Made by a program: the position numbers and the translations under genes. Of a stretch of 64,000 nucleotides of DNA, positions 1 through 10,168 are shown piece by piece (positions within the stretch are counted from its first letter, which is position 1; every line of letters starts with the position of its first letter). The stretch comes from Streptomyces rimosus subsp. rimosus (GTDB taxonomy: Bacteria; Actinomycetota; Actinomycetes; Streptomycetales; Streptomycetaceae), in the NCBI RefSeq assembly GCF_000720725.1, contig NZ_JOCQ01000037.1, positions 11,365 to 75,364 on the forward strand, read 5' to 3'. The notes under the pieces were generated by a model. That model searched no databases. It was not told the DNA's origin and saw only the letters and a program-made list of their open reading frames with translations.

Positions 1-2
1 CC

Positions 3-1391
3 CCGCCCAGCCCCGGCGTCGGCCGCAAGGGAATGGCCACCTCCCCCTTCCGCGGCTATACGAGCACGGACACCAGGGAAGGCATGTCCTGGGCGCTGGA
101 GGGATATCTCAACGATTACGGCATCGCCCGCATGGGACAGGCGCTGTACGCGAAGACGAAGAAGCCGCGCTACAGGGAAGAGTCCGCGTACTTCCTCAAT
201 CGCGCCCGCGACTACGTCAAGCACTTCGACGACAAGGTCGGCTTCTTCCAGGGCAAGGACGCGGCCGGCAACTGGCGTCTGCCCCCGGACCGTTTCGACC
301 CGCGCGTCTGGGGTCACGACTACACCGAGACCAACGCCTGGACCTTCGCCTTCACCGCACCGCAGGACACCCGCGGCCTGGCCAACCTGTACGGCGGCCG
401 GGCGGGCCTGGCGAAGAAGCTCGACGCGTACTTCGCCACCCCGGAAACCGGCACCAGGGAATTCGCCGGCTCGTACGGCGGTGTCATCCACGAGATGACC
501 GAGGCCCGGGACACCCGGATGGGCATGTACGGGCACAGCAACCAGCCGTCGCACCACATCGCGTACGCCTATGACGCGGCCGGGCAGCCGTGGAAGACAC
601 AGGAGAAGGTCCGCGAGGTGCTCTCCCGCCTTTACCTGGGCAGTGAGATCGGCCAGGGCTATCCGGGCGACGAGGACAACGGCGAGATGTCCGCGTGGTA
701 CGTCTTCAGCGCGCTCGGGTTCTATCCGCTGGTGATGGGATCGCCCGAATACGCCGTCGGCTCGCCGCTGTTCACCAAGGCCACCGTCCACTTGGAGAAC
801 GGCCGCGATCTCGTCGTCAGGGCACCGCGCAACAATGCGCGCAATGTGTACGTCCAAGGGCTGCGGGTCAACGGGAAGCCGTGGAATTCCACGGCGCTGC
901 CGCACGCCCTGCTCGCCCGCGGCGGCACCCTGGATTTCGCGATGGGGCCGCGCCCGTCCTCCTGGGGCACGGGCAAGAACGCGGCACCGTCGTCCATCAC
1001 GCGCGACGACCGGGTGCCCGTGCCGGACGGCGACCTGACGACTCCGGGCGGCAGCCCGCTGCTGGACGACACCTCGGACACCTCGGCGTCCGTCGGCTCC
1101 GTCCCGGTCACCCTCGCCTCGGCGGCGCGGGCGACCTCGTACACCCTCACCTCGGCGGCGAAGGGTGACGCGCCCGGCGCCTGGGTGCTGGAGGGTCTGG
1201 ACCGGCACGGGAAGTGGCGGACGCTGGACCGGCGGACGCACGAGTCCTTCAGCTGGGACCGGCAGACCCGGGTGTTCACGGTGTCATCACCCGGGGTCTA
1301 CCAACGTTACCGACTGACGGCTGAAAGTCCGGCCACCTTGGCGGAGTTCGAGCTGATCGGTCCGAAACGGGCGATTTCTGGGGCCGATTGA
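3..1391 (+). CDS. GH92 family alpha-mannosidase, C-terminal part (5' end outside window)
   Basis: This is the C-terminal part of a family 92 glycoside hydrolase. The family comprises calcium-dependent, inverting exo-alpha-mannosidases that trim glycans, usually outside the cell. The frame is open to the left edge, so the start, any signal peptide and the N-terminal beta domain are missing. The family signatures are visible: DYTETNAWTF near 318-347, GHSNQPSHH near 531-557, and GDEDNGEMSAWYVFSALG near 666-720, the last with the conserved acidic residues tied to catalysis and metal binding. The final 130 residues or so, from about position 1000, are a beta-rich, Ser/Thr/Asp-rich extension beyond the usual catalytic end. 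The neighbour downstream is also a predicted secreted protein. Family assignment is secure; linkage specificity cannot be told from this fragment. Confidence 0.9.
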   Translation, partial: PPSPGVGRKGMATSPFRGYTSTDTREGMSWALEGYLNDYGIARMGQALYAKTKKPRYREESAYFLNRARDYVKHFDDKVGFFQGKDAAGNWRLPPDRFDPRVWGHDYTETNAWTFAFTAPQDTRGLANLYGGRAGLAKKLDAYFATPETGTREFAGSYGGVIHEMTEARDTRMGMYGHSNQPSHHIAYAYDAAGQPWKTQEKVREVLSRLYLGSEIGQGYPGDEDNGEMSAWYVFSALGFYPLVMGSPEYAVGSPLFTKATVHLENGRDLVVRAPRNNARNVYVQGLRVNGKPWNSTALPHALLARGGTLDFAMGPRPSSWGTGKNAAPSSITRDDRVPVPDGDLTTPGGSPLLDDTSDTSASVGSVPVTLASAARATSYTLTSAAKGDAPGAWVLEGLDRHGKWRTLDRRTHESFSWDRQTRVFTVSSPGVYQRYRLTAESPATLAEFELIGPKRAISGAD

Positions 1392-1411
1392 TCAGACCAT
1401 CCGTAAACCTG

Positions 1412-1439
1412 TTGACATGTGAAAAGGTTGTGCAAAGAT
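1412..1439 (+). promoter_or_regulatory. possible promoter of the VCBS-repeat protein gene
   Basis: A perfect TTGACA at 1412-1417 is followed 16 nt later by AAAGAT, a weak -10 match. It lies about 70 nt upstream of the GTG start at 1509. The -35 is convincing and the -10 is not. Confidence 0.35.
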
Positions 1440-1508
1440 CCTGACGATCACGCAACGCACCTCCATGAGGGTGCGTCGCGCCTCATCACATGGCAAATGG
1501 AGATATAC

Positions 1509-2462
1509 GTGGCCAAACTTCCCGGCCGTAAGCGCGGGCGCGTCCTGTCGCGCGTGGCTGTCGCGGCGGTCGCCGCCGCCCTGGTCGGTACCAGCGCCTC
1601 AGCCGCGGTGGCGGACGCGCCGGTCCCCGCCCCCGTGAAGAACGTCGACATCAGCAAGCTGGCGAAGGCGGCGCCGAAGGCCGGTGCCGGGGCCAAGGCC
1701 CGCGCCACGGCCGGTGCGGCGGTGTCGGCCGAGGCCCCCGTGTTCGGCCTGTTCGGCATCCAGCGCTCCGACGGCTTCCTGTACCAGTACCTGCCGAACG
1801 GCACCGGTGGTCTGGACGAGCGCCTGTTCGTCACCGGCAACTGGGACCTGCTCAAGGCCGCGGCCACGGTCGACCACAGCGGCGACGGCGTGGGCGACGG
1901 CATGTGGGCCTGGGACAAGGCCGGCAACCTGTACTTCAACTCCGAAGACGACAGCCGTACGGTCGGTGGCGGCTGGAACATCTACAACAAGGTCCTGTCG
2001 CCGGGCAACCTCGGCGGCGGCACCGCGTACGACATCATCGCGCGCGACAAGTCGGGCGTGCTGTGGCTCTACCTCGGCTACGACAACGGCCAGGTCACCT
2101 CGCGCATCAAGGTCGGCGGCGGCTGGGACGTCTACACCGAGATCTCCGGCAAGGGCGACCTGAACGGCGACGGCAAGGCCGACATCGTGGCCCGCGACTC
2201 CTCCGGCGTCCTGTGGTTCTACAAGGGCACCGGCAACTACAAGGCGCCGTTCGCCTCGCGCGTCAAGGTCGGCGGGGGCTGGAACACGTACAACGCCCTG
2301 GTCTCCGTCGGCGACGTGGACCTCGACGGCCGCGCGGACCTGCTCGCCCGCGGCACCGACGGCAAGCTGTGGCTCTACAGCGGCAACGGCGGCGCGACGG
2401 ACCCCTTCGAGTCGCGCAAGCAGATCGGCTACGGCTACAACATCTACAGCTGGATGTTCTAG
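1509..2462 (+). CDS. secreted VCBS/FG-GAP repeat protein
   Basis: A predicted exported protein of 317 residues. The GTG at 1509 is preferred over an in-frame ATG at 1419 because GGAG (1499-1502) lies 6 nt upstream and the protein then begins with a classic signal peptide: basic GRKRGR, a hydrophobic Ala/Val core, then ASAAVADA as the likely cleavage region. The mature part is a beta-propeller-like array of VCBS/FG-GAP repeats. The calcium-type loop DLNGDGKAD is the best copy and DVDLDGRAD the next, alternating with LWxY strands and VGGGWxxY turns. In Streptomyces such repeats occur alone or attached to secreted enzymes. No catalytic domain is visible, so a binding or scaffold role is only an inference. 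Confidence 0.8.
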   Translation: MAKLPGRKRGRVLSRVAVAAVAAALVGTSASAAVADAPVPAPVKNVDISKLAKAAPKAGAGAKARATAGAAVSAEAPVFGLFGIQRSDGFLYQYLPNGTGGLDERLFVTGNWDLLKAAATVDHSGDGVGDGMWAWDKAGNLYFNSEDDSRTVGGGWNIYNKVLSPGNLGGGTAYDIIARDKSGVLWLYLGYDNGQVTSRIKVGGGWDVYTEISGKGDLNGDGKADIVARDSSGVLWFYKGTGNYKAPFASRVKVGGGWNTYNALVSVGDVDLDGRADLLARGTDGKLWLYSGNGGATDPFESRKQIGYGYNIYSWMF

Positions 2463-2587
2463 CCCCCAGGACACCGGTAGCCGGGGGACTCCGGTCGGCC
2501 GTGTGCCGGTGAGGTGATGGTGCGGCGCGTCTCCACGAGGCGCGCCGCACCGGTTTTCCGGCCCCGGGACAGCAGCGGCGGACACGG

Positions 2588-2626
2588 CGAAGGGCCGCAC
2601 CCCCGGCCAGGGGTGCGGCCCCTTCG
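2588..2626. terminator. stem-loop terminator between convergent genes
   Basis: The arms CGAAGGGCCGCACCCC and GGGGTGCGGCCCCTTCG pair with one bulge around a 6-nt loop. The hairpin lies between the convergent VCBS gene and aconitase and could serve both. Confidence 0.7.
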
Positions 2627-2630
2627 GTGT

Positions 2631-2652
2631 CACCCGCCCTGCCGGGCGGGTG
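2631..2652 (-). terminator. terminator of aconitase gene
   Basis: CACCCGCCC pairs perfectly with GGGCGGGTG around a 4-nt loop, ending just past the aconitase stop codon. Confidence 0.55.
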
Positions 2653-2658
2653 TGCCGG

Positions 2659-5376
<2,718 letters not shown>

Positions 5377-5448
5377 GACAGTCTCCTTCAATGCATGAAT
5401 TCGCGCGTACCACCGCAATCCTGCCGTCACAGATCCTTGCCGATCAGC

Positions 5449-5467
5449 TAAGGTAAGGCTAAGTTAG
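5449..5467. promoter_or_regulatory. iron-box-like operator upstream of aconitase
   Basis: TAAGGTAAGGCTAAGTTAG matches the DmdR/IdeR consensus TWAGGTWAGSCTWACCTWA at 16 of 19 positions, with the right half weaker. It lies about 73 nt upstream of the acnA start, in the expected promoter region. A second partial half, TTAGGCAAGCCTTA, follows directly. Iron control of aconitase fits its iron-sulfur cluster; occupancy is inferred. Confidence 0.55.
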
Positions 5468-5508
5468 GCAAGCCTTACTAGCGCGGCAGCGGTACGCCTC
5501 CCGGCAGA

Positions 5509-5526
5509 TATCTCGATGTCGAGATA
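5509..5526. promoter_or_regulatory. TamR-like MarR-family palindrome upstream of aconitase
   Basis: TATCTCGATGTCGAGATA is a perfect inverted repeat with 8-bp arms and a 2-bp centre, 133 nt upstream of the acnA start. In S. coelicolor the MarR-family regulator TamR is reported to control aconitase together with trans-aconitate methyltransferase through 18-bp palindromes of this general type. The assignment rests on that precedent and on position. Confidence 0.5.
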
Positions 5527-5576
5527 ACTCTAGTACATCGCCGCCGCGAGGTCATGCGTGCCCGGCCGGGGTGATC

Positions 5577-5651
5577 TCTCGCAGCGAAGGTTGGGCGTTG
5601 TCATCGAAGGTTGGTGACCGCTAGGTTTTCTCACCGAAGGCTGAGTGATCA
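5577..5651 (-). repeat. IS terminal repeats, left copy
   Basis: Three GAAGG(T/C)TG units follow the 3' end of the transposase remnant. Read on the minus strand they match, with one indel, the sequence behind the second transposase remnant at 7168-7210. This marks the same right-hand IS end in inverted orientation. Confidence 0.6.
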
Positions 5652-5998
5652 TTTAGGGCTGGCCGTCCGGGGAGACGGTGGGGGAACTCGGCGAGAGTCC
5701 CGTCCAGCAGGACGAACTCCGGATCGTGCTCGCGAAGCGTCTTGAGCAGGCCCGGCGCGCGGTCGGCGAGCAGGCTGGTGACGGCGGTGACGTAGGCGTG
5801 GGCAGTGCCGACGGATATCCCGAAGCCGACGGCGATCCGGGAGAGGGTGTCGTGGTGGCGTAGGTACACCAGAGCGACGAGCGCACGCCGGTGCGGCGGG
5901 AGTTTGCACCGCCGGTCACCCTCTCGGGTGACGATGAGCATCGTGACCCACTCGACCAGGGCGTGCGGGAGGTCGAGTGCGGCAGAATAGGGAACCAA
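5621..5998 (-). pseudogene. IS5-type transposase, N-terminal remnant
   Basis: Remnant of an IS5-type transposase with an N-terminal helix-turn-helix and DDE fold. The visible 125 residues hold the opening VPYSAALDLPHALVEWV, the helix-turn-helix near TLSRIAVGFGISVGTAHAY, and the first catalytic Asp in LLDGTLAEF. Family members are roughly 250-280 residues. Here the frame runs from just after the first DDE motif straight into the IS terminal repeats, so most of the catalytic domain has been deleted. The start is probably TTG at 5998. The missing C-terminus of a transposase of this type appears on the opposite strand at 7081. It cannot be active. Confidence 0.75.
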
Positions 5999-6408
5999 CA
6001 GGGCTCCTGTGCCGGTGGATTGAGACTTCGAAAACCTCCCTCAACGGCACCGGAGCCTTGTGCGTTGCGTCCCTCACCTCGACCTCATCGGCCTCACCCG
6101 ATCAGTAGCCACGCTGAAAACGCTCAGTGAGTGCGCTCATGGCGATCCCCTCGATCGATGTCACCACAGTCCGGCACGCCGAACGGTCCTACGAACGGTC
6201 CACCGACCCCGTTCACCCGTACGAGTGCCACAGGAACCTTCGGAACCTGACGCTCACTCATACCAGCCCGGCGAGACCAGGTTTGGCATTTGCGCACAGT
6301 GACGCGCTTCTCACAATCGCGACCGTACGGGGTGACTTTTATTGCGCCATCCGGTGTTCTTGACCGTCGACAGACCTGAAGTGATCATGTCGATAGGGTT
6401 GGTGTGAA
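5999..6408. other. intergenic region with IS end and remnant, no intact gene
   Basis: This 410-nt stretch holds the putative left IS end (6002-6057). A piece around 6111-6131, ACGCTGAAAACGCTCAGTGA, resembles the end of the transposase remnant at 7155-7175. No frame has convincing coding character. The last 50 nt carry TTGACC (6360) and GATCAT (6383) as a possible promoter of the next gene. Confidence 0.5.
6002..6057. repeat. imperfect inverted repeat, putative IS left end
   Basis: GGCTCCTGTGCCGGT (6002-6016) pairs with AACGGCACCGGAGCC (6043-6057) with 2 mismatches in 15. It sits just upstream of the transposase remnant's start, where the left terminus would lie. It may be two abutting IS ends. 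Confidence 0.45.
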
Positions 6409-7008
6409 TTGGACAGATATTTCGGTCACCTGTGGAACAGTAAGACGCTGGCTGCCGTCCGGAGCCGCCTCGCCGCCGTCGTGGGCACCGTCGCACTGAT
6501 CGCGGCCGCCCTCACCGGCGCCGCCACCGGCACGGCCACTGCCGCGACCACCGGGGCGGCAAAGGCCGGCGGCTGGTCCTGCTCCGGGGCGCCCGTCCCG
6601 GACGGGTACGTCATCACGGGCTACAACCGCGGCGGCTGCAACGGCGCCGGCTCCTGGTACCAGGAGCCCGTGCGCGACGGTATCTGGACCTGCGGCGGCT
6701 CGCCGATCGTGACCGGCTATGTGATCACCAACTACAACCGCAGCGGTTGCAACGGCGTCGGCGGCTGGTACCACGAGCTCGCCCGGGACGGCCGCTGGAC
6801 CTGCGGGGGCTCGCCCATCCCGCCCGGCTACGTCATCACGGGCTACAACCGCACCGGCTGCAACGGCGTCGGCGCCTGGTACCACCAGCTCGTCCGCAAC
6901 GGCATCTGGACCTGCTCCGGCTCCCCGATCCCACCCGGCTACCGCAGCATCAACTTCATGGCGGGCGGCTGCAACGGCATCGGCGCCTGGTGGATGGTGC
7001 GCGCCTGA
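6409..7008 (+). CDS. secreted protein of four 37-residue Cys/Trp repeats
   Basis: Not recognised as a characterised family. The 199-residue protein starts at TTG 6409 (AGGG at 6394; no better start is in frame) and has a signal-peptide-like N-terminus: a basic segment with AVRSRL, an Ala/Leu-rich core, then TATAATTGAAKA. From residue 56 it consists of four repeats with an exact 37-residue period, each starting at Trp (56, 93, 130, 167); the last is cut to 33. The unit reads W[ST]CxGxPxxxGYVITxYNRxGCNGxGxWY, with two Cys per unit that could form one disulfide each. The fourth unit diverges after PPGY. It lies between inverted IS remnants and has its own terminator. Carbohydrate or surface binding is possible but not shown. 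Confidence 0.7.
   Translation: MDRYFGHLWNSKTLAAVRSRLAAVVGTVALIAAALTGAATGTATAATTGAAKAGGWSCSGAPVPDGYVITGYNRGGCNGAGSWYQEPVRDGIWTCGGSPIVTGYVITNYNRSGCNGVGGWYHELARDGRWTCGGSPIPPGYVITGYNRTGCNGVGAWYHQLVRNGIWTCSGSPIPPGYRSINFMAGGCNGIGAWWMVRA
6574..7005 (+). repeat. four 111-bp tandem coding repeats
   Basis: In-frame units at 6574-6684, 6685-6795, 6796-6906 and 6907-7005. Units 2 and 3 are the most alike; unit 4 is the most divergent. Confidence 0.85.
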
Positions 7009-7018
7009 CCTCACGGTC

Positions 7019-7078
7019 GCGTCGAACGAAGGGCCCGCCCCCACCGCCTGCCCGGTGGGGGCGTCCTTCGTTCGACGC
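7019..7078 (+). terminator. strong hairpin after the repeat protein
   Basis: GCGTCGAACGAAGG (7019-7032) pairs perfectly with CCTTCGTTCGACGC (7065-7078), with a further GC stem CCCCCACCG/CGGTGGGGG inside. It begins 11 nt after the stop codon. Confidence 0.8.
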
Positions 7079-7080
7079 AG

Positions 7081-7161
7081 ATCTTCCGCAGATCCCGCAT
7101 CAGCCCCAACCACATGACCGTCATCAGCAAAGCCGTCCTCACCCTGGAGCGGCAACGCTGA
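7081..7161 (+). pseudogene. IS5-type transposase, C-terminal remnant
   Basis: Twenty-six codons and a TGA encode IFRRSRISPNHMTVISKAV followed by LTLERQR, which looks like the extreme C-terminus of the IS5-type transposases of actinomycetes. Nothing upstream continues the frame into a catalytic domain, because the terminator of the secreted gene abuts it. The same IS-end repeat that follows the N-terminal remnant at 5621 follows here, in the opposite orientation. It is too short for ordinary gene callers. Confidence 0.6.
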
Positions 7162-7167
7162 ATACGC

Positions 7168-7210
7168 TCACTCAACCTTCGCTGAGAATCGCTCAACCTT
7201 CACTGCGACA
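7168..7210 (+). repeat. IS terminal repeat, right copy
   Basis: CTCAACCTTC occurs twice (7171 and 7192) in a segment whose reverse complement aligns with 5577-5619 over about 40 nt with one indel. It closes the IS-bounded island on the right. Confidence 0.6.
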
Positions 7211-7227
7211 GGTCACGGGGACCGCCG

Positions 7228-8121
7228 TCATCCGATCGAGGTGATCGCCCGGACGACGGCGGAGATCGCCGGGGCCGGCCGTCCCGGGAGCCGCGCCACG
7301 AGGATCCGGCGGATCTCCGGGGGCACGCCGTCCACGCGCAGCAGGCTCACGCCGGGCGGCAGCGCCGCCGACATGCGGGACGGGACGGTGGTCACGCCGA
7401 AACCGCCGGCGACCAGTCGAAGTTTCGTCAGCCAGTCGCTCGTGGTGTGGACGATGCGCGGCCGTCCGGGCAGGCCGGGCCAGACGCCGAGCAGGGGTTC
7501 GGCATCCGGTGACGGGGTGTCGATCCAGGGGGCGTCGACCAGCTCGTCGACGTGGACCGCGGTGCGGCCGGCGAACGAGCCGGTCGTCGGCGCCCCTACG
7601 AGCAGTTCGGTGTCCTCGACCGTTTCGATGTGCAGCCGGGGGGACTCGCCGTCCGACGGCCGGTGCGGCGGGCGGGACGTCAGGACGGCGATGTCGGTGG
7701 CGCCCGCCCGCACGGACCGCATCAGGCCGGGCGTGGTGCCTTCGCGTGTCGTGACCGTGATGTGCGGGGCCGTCGTTGCGAGCCGGGCGAGCACGTCGGG
7801 CAGGATCGCCGCCCCGGCGCTGGGGAACATGCCCAGCCGCACCGGTTCCGGCCGCGCGGCGGAGCCGGCGAGTTCGTGTTCGGCCGCCTCGACGGAGTCC
7901 AGGATGGTGCGAGCGTGCCGGAGCAGGGCCAGGCCGGCGGGGGTGAGCCGCACCCCGTCGGAGCGGCGCTCGAACAGTACGGCGCCCGCGCTCCGTTCGA
8001 GGGCCGCCGCCTGCCGTGAGACCGCCGACTGGGTGTAGCCGAGTTGGAAGGCCGCCGCGGTGAAGCTTCCCGACTCGGCGACCTGCCGCAGAACCCGCAG
8101 AGACGTACTGGAGATGTCCAT
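7228..8121 (-). CDS. LysR-family transcriptional regulator
   Basis: LysR-type regulator of 297 residues, the usual length. The ATG at 8121 (MDISSTSLRVLRQVAESGSF) is chosen because the helix-turn-helix of this family starts within the first few residues. The winged helix covers residues 1-60 with the typical GYTQSAVSRQAAALE, and the substrate-binding domain fills the rest (EPVRLGMFPSAGA through the GFGVTTVPS segment). It is divergent from the oxidoreductase at 8214, with 92 bp between them. By the usual LysR arrangement it probably controls that gene and itself. The inducer cannot be read from the sequence. Confidence 0.9.
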   Translation of the reverse strand: MDISSTSLRVLRQVAESGSFTAAAFQLGYTQSAVSRQAAALERSAGAVLFERRSDGVRLTPAGLALLRHARTILDSVEAAEHELAGSAARPEPVRLGMFPSAGAAILPDVLARLATTAPHITVTTREGTTPGLMRSVRAGATDIAVLTSRPPHRPSDGESPRLHIETVEDTELLVGAPTTGSFAGRTAVHVDELVDAPWIDTPSPDAEPLLGVWPGLPGRPRIVHTTSDWLTKLRLVAGGFGVTTVPSRMSAALPPGVSLLRVDGVPPEIRRILVARLPGRPAPAISAVVRAITSIG

Positions 8122-8213
8122 GCGCATTACGCATATCAGGGATGCCAGATCTTCGCTTGGCGCATGGCTCACGCCGTCCTAGCCTCACGACGAACGATCA
8201 AGGAGGCAGGCAG

Positions 8214-9302
8214 ATGCGTGCAGCAGTTCTGACGGAGTTCGGTGCCCCGCTCACCGTGCAGGAGATGCCCGATCCCGTGGCGGGCGGCGGCGAAGTGGTG
8301 GTCGAGGTCCTCGCGAGCAGCGTCGCGCCGTACGCCGGGGAGGTTTTCGGCGGCCGGCGGAACTACCCGCTCGAACCCCCGGTGGTCCCCGGCCTCGGCG
8401 GCGTCGGGCGGGTCGTCAGCGCCGGGCCGGATGCCACTCGGCTGCGCGTCGGCGACCTGGTGTGGTGCGACTGCACGGTCCGCTCCCGCGACGACGCGCT
8501 GACCCCCGACATCACGCTTCAAGGATGGAGCTCCCGCGGCGAAGGCGGCGCGCGGCTCGCCCGGTACCTGCACGACGGGGCATACGCCGAACTGATGCGA
8601 GTACCCACGGAGAACGTGTATCCCCTGCCTGCGGAAGCAGCGGACGACCCGGCGCGCTGGTGCTCGGTCGGCGTGTACACCATCCCGTACGGAGGGCTGC
8701 TGGCGGGCGGCCTCGAAGCCGGTGAGACGCTGCTCGTCAGCGGGGCCACCGGCAACCTCGGCAGCGCCGCGGTCGCCGTGGCGCTCGCCATGGGGGCCGG
8801 GCGGGTGATCACGCCGGGGCGCAACCGCGCCGCCCTCGGACTCCTCGCCGACCGGTTCGGCCGGCGCGTGCGCCCGGTCGAGCTGACCGGGGACGAGGAC
8901 ACCGACCGTACGGCCATGTCCGCAGCCGCCGAAGGCCCGGTCGACATGGTGATCGACCTCCTCCCGCCCGCCGCGCCCAGCTCGGTGACGCGCGCCGCGG
9001 CCATGACCGTCCGCGAGTACGGCCGGGTGGTCCTCATGGGCGGTGTCGGCATGCTCGGCGGCGCGGATCTCGCTCTTCCCTACCCGTGGATCATGCGCAA
9101 CTCGGTCACCGTGCGCGGACAGTGGATGTACCCGCGCTCGGCGAGCGTCGGCATGATCCGGCTCCTCGCGTCACGCGCGCTCGATCTCGGTCCCGAACGG
9201 GTCCGGGCCTTTCCCCTCGACGCCGTCAACGACGCCGTCGCGTACGCCGCCGCGCACGGCGGGCCGTTCGACCGGACCGTCCTCACGCCGCCCGCCGGCT
9301 GA
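8214..9302 (+). CDS. MDR-family alcohol dehydrogenase-like oxidoreductase
   Basis: Medium-chain dehydrogenase/reductase of 362 residues, probably NAD(P)H-dependent. The start at 8214 has AAGGAGG at 8200-8206. A GroES-like N-terminal fold (MRAAVLTEFGAPLTVQE) is followed by a Rossmann fold with the nucleotide-binding loop SGATGNLGSAAVAVA near residue 180. The catalytic zinc ligands of classic alcohol dehydrogenases are not obvious and the structural-zinc four-Cys lobe is absent, so a quinone-oxidoreductase-like, zinc-independent enzyme is more likely. It is divergently paired with the LysR gene. The substrate is unknown. Confidence 0.85.
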   Translation: MRAAVLTEFGAPLTVQEMPDPVAGGGEVVVEVLASSVAPYAGEVFGGRRNYPLEPPVVPGLGGVGRVVSAGPDATRLRVGDLVWCDCTVRSRDDALTPDITLQGWSSRGEGGARLARYLHDGAYAELMRVPTENVYPLPAEAADDPARWCSVGVYTIPYGGLLAGGLEAGETLLVSGATGNLGSAAVAVALAMGAGRVITPGRNRAALGLLADRFGRRVRPVELTGDEDTDRTAMSAAAEGPVDMVIDLLPPAAPSSVTRAAAMTVREYGRVVLMGGVGMLGGADLALPYPWIMRNSVTVRGQWMYPRSASVGMIRLLASRALDLGPERVRAFPLDAVNDAVAYAAAHGGPFDRTVLTPPAG

Positions 9303-9383
9303 TGGCCGCGGATACCGCGCCTCCACCCCACCCGTGCGGCCAGGGAGGTGACGCAGGCGCACGCAGCCTGATGGGGTGACGGC

Positions 9384-10148
9384 ATGACCGCATTCGCGCA
9401 CCGCGCCCGGCGAGCCCTTGAGCGGTTCAACGCCGCCCACCCGTGGGACCACAACGCCCACTACCATCCGTGGATCCTCCGGCGCCTCCCCCGGCGTTTC
9501 GGCAGCGCCCTGGACGTCGGTTCCGGCAGCGGTGACCTGGCCAGGCTCCTGGCGACACGCGCCGGTACGGTGCTCGGCATCGACCCCGATCCGGAGATCA
9601 CCGCCCGGGCGCGGGAACTGACCCCTCCGGCAGCGCCCGTCACCTTCGCGACCGCGGACGCGCCGGCCGGGATTCCCGCGGGTTCCTATGACGTCATCAC
9701 CTGCGTCGCCGTGATCCACCACCTGCCGTTCGCCGAAGCCCTCGCCGCCTTCCGGCGGCACCTGGCACCCGGCGGAACCCTCGTGATCCTCGGACTGTCC
9801 CGCCCGGCGACTCCGGCTGACTACCTGCTCGGGATTACGGCCGCCCCGCTCAACGCCGCCATCGGCTGGCTCAAGACCAGGGGCCGCACAGCGCCTCGCC
9901 CGGTCTCGATGACGGCCAGGACCCGGCCCGCGGACATGTCCTTCCCCGACATCGTCCGCCAGGCCCGCTCGGTCCTGCCCGGCGCGCGACTGCGCCGCCG
10001 GCTGTTCTGGCGTTACTCGCTCGTATGGCGGCGCCCTGAGCAGCCTCCCCTGAACAGCCCCTCCACCTCACCCACTTCGAAGGATCAGGAAGGAACAGGA
10101 AGGACCGGGGTTTCCACTTCGAAGGACCAGGTTTCGGCCAAAAGTTAG
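9384..10148 (+). CDS. class I SAM-dependent methyltransferase
   Basis: Methyltransferase of 254 residues with the seven-strand Rossmann fold. Motif I is ALDVGSGSGDLARLL (about 42-56), the acidic end of strand beta2 is GIDPDPE, and motif III is CVAVIHHLPF. Arrangement and length resemble small-molecule methyltransferases. The last 35 residues are an odd, low-complexity tail in which TSKDQ occurs twice, from a duplicated DNA segment CCACTTCGAAGGAYCAGG near 10075 and 10114. The stop codon at 10146-10148 lies inside the iron box of the next operon, so the tail may have arisen by read-through into former intergenic DNA. The acceptor is unknown. Confidence 0.85.
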   Translation: MTAFAHRARRALERFNAAHPWDHNAHYHPWILRRLPRRFGSALDVGSGSGDLARLLATRAGTVLGIDPDPEITARARELTPPAAPVTFATADAPAGIPAGSYDVITCVAVIHHLPFAEALAAFRRHLAPGGTLVILGLSRPATPADYLLGITAAPLNAAIGWLKTRGRTAPRPVSMTARTRPADMSFPDIVRQARSVLPGARLRRRLFWRYSLVWRRPEQPPLNSPSTSPTSKDQEGTGRTGVSTSKDQVSAKS

Positions 10149-10163
10149 GTTAGGCTAACCTTT
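10145..10163. promoter_or_regulatory. iron box of the siderophore ABC operon
   Basis: TTAGGTTAGGCTAACCTTT matches the DmdR/IdeR iron-box consensus at 17 of 19 positions. Only 5 nt separate it from the GTG start at 10169, which implies a leaderless or nearly leaderless transcript whose start is covered when iron-loaded repressor binds. Confidence 0.85.
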
Positions 10164-10168
10164 GCCGC

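Noticed and set aside
5577..7210. Active insertion sequence
   Set aside because: Both transposase pieces are truncated and inverted, so no complete catalytic domain remains.
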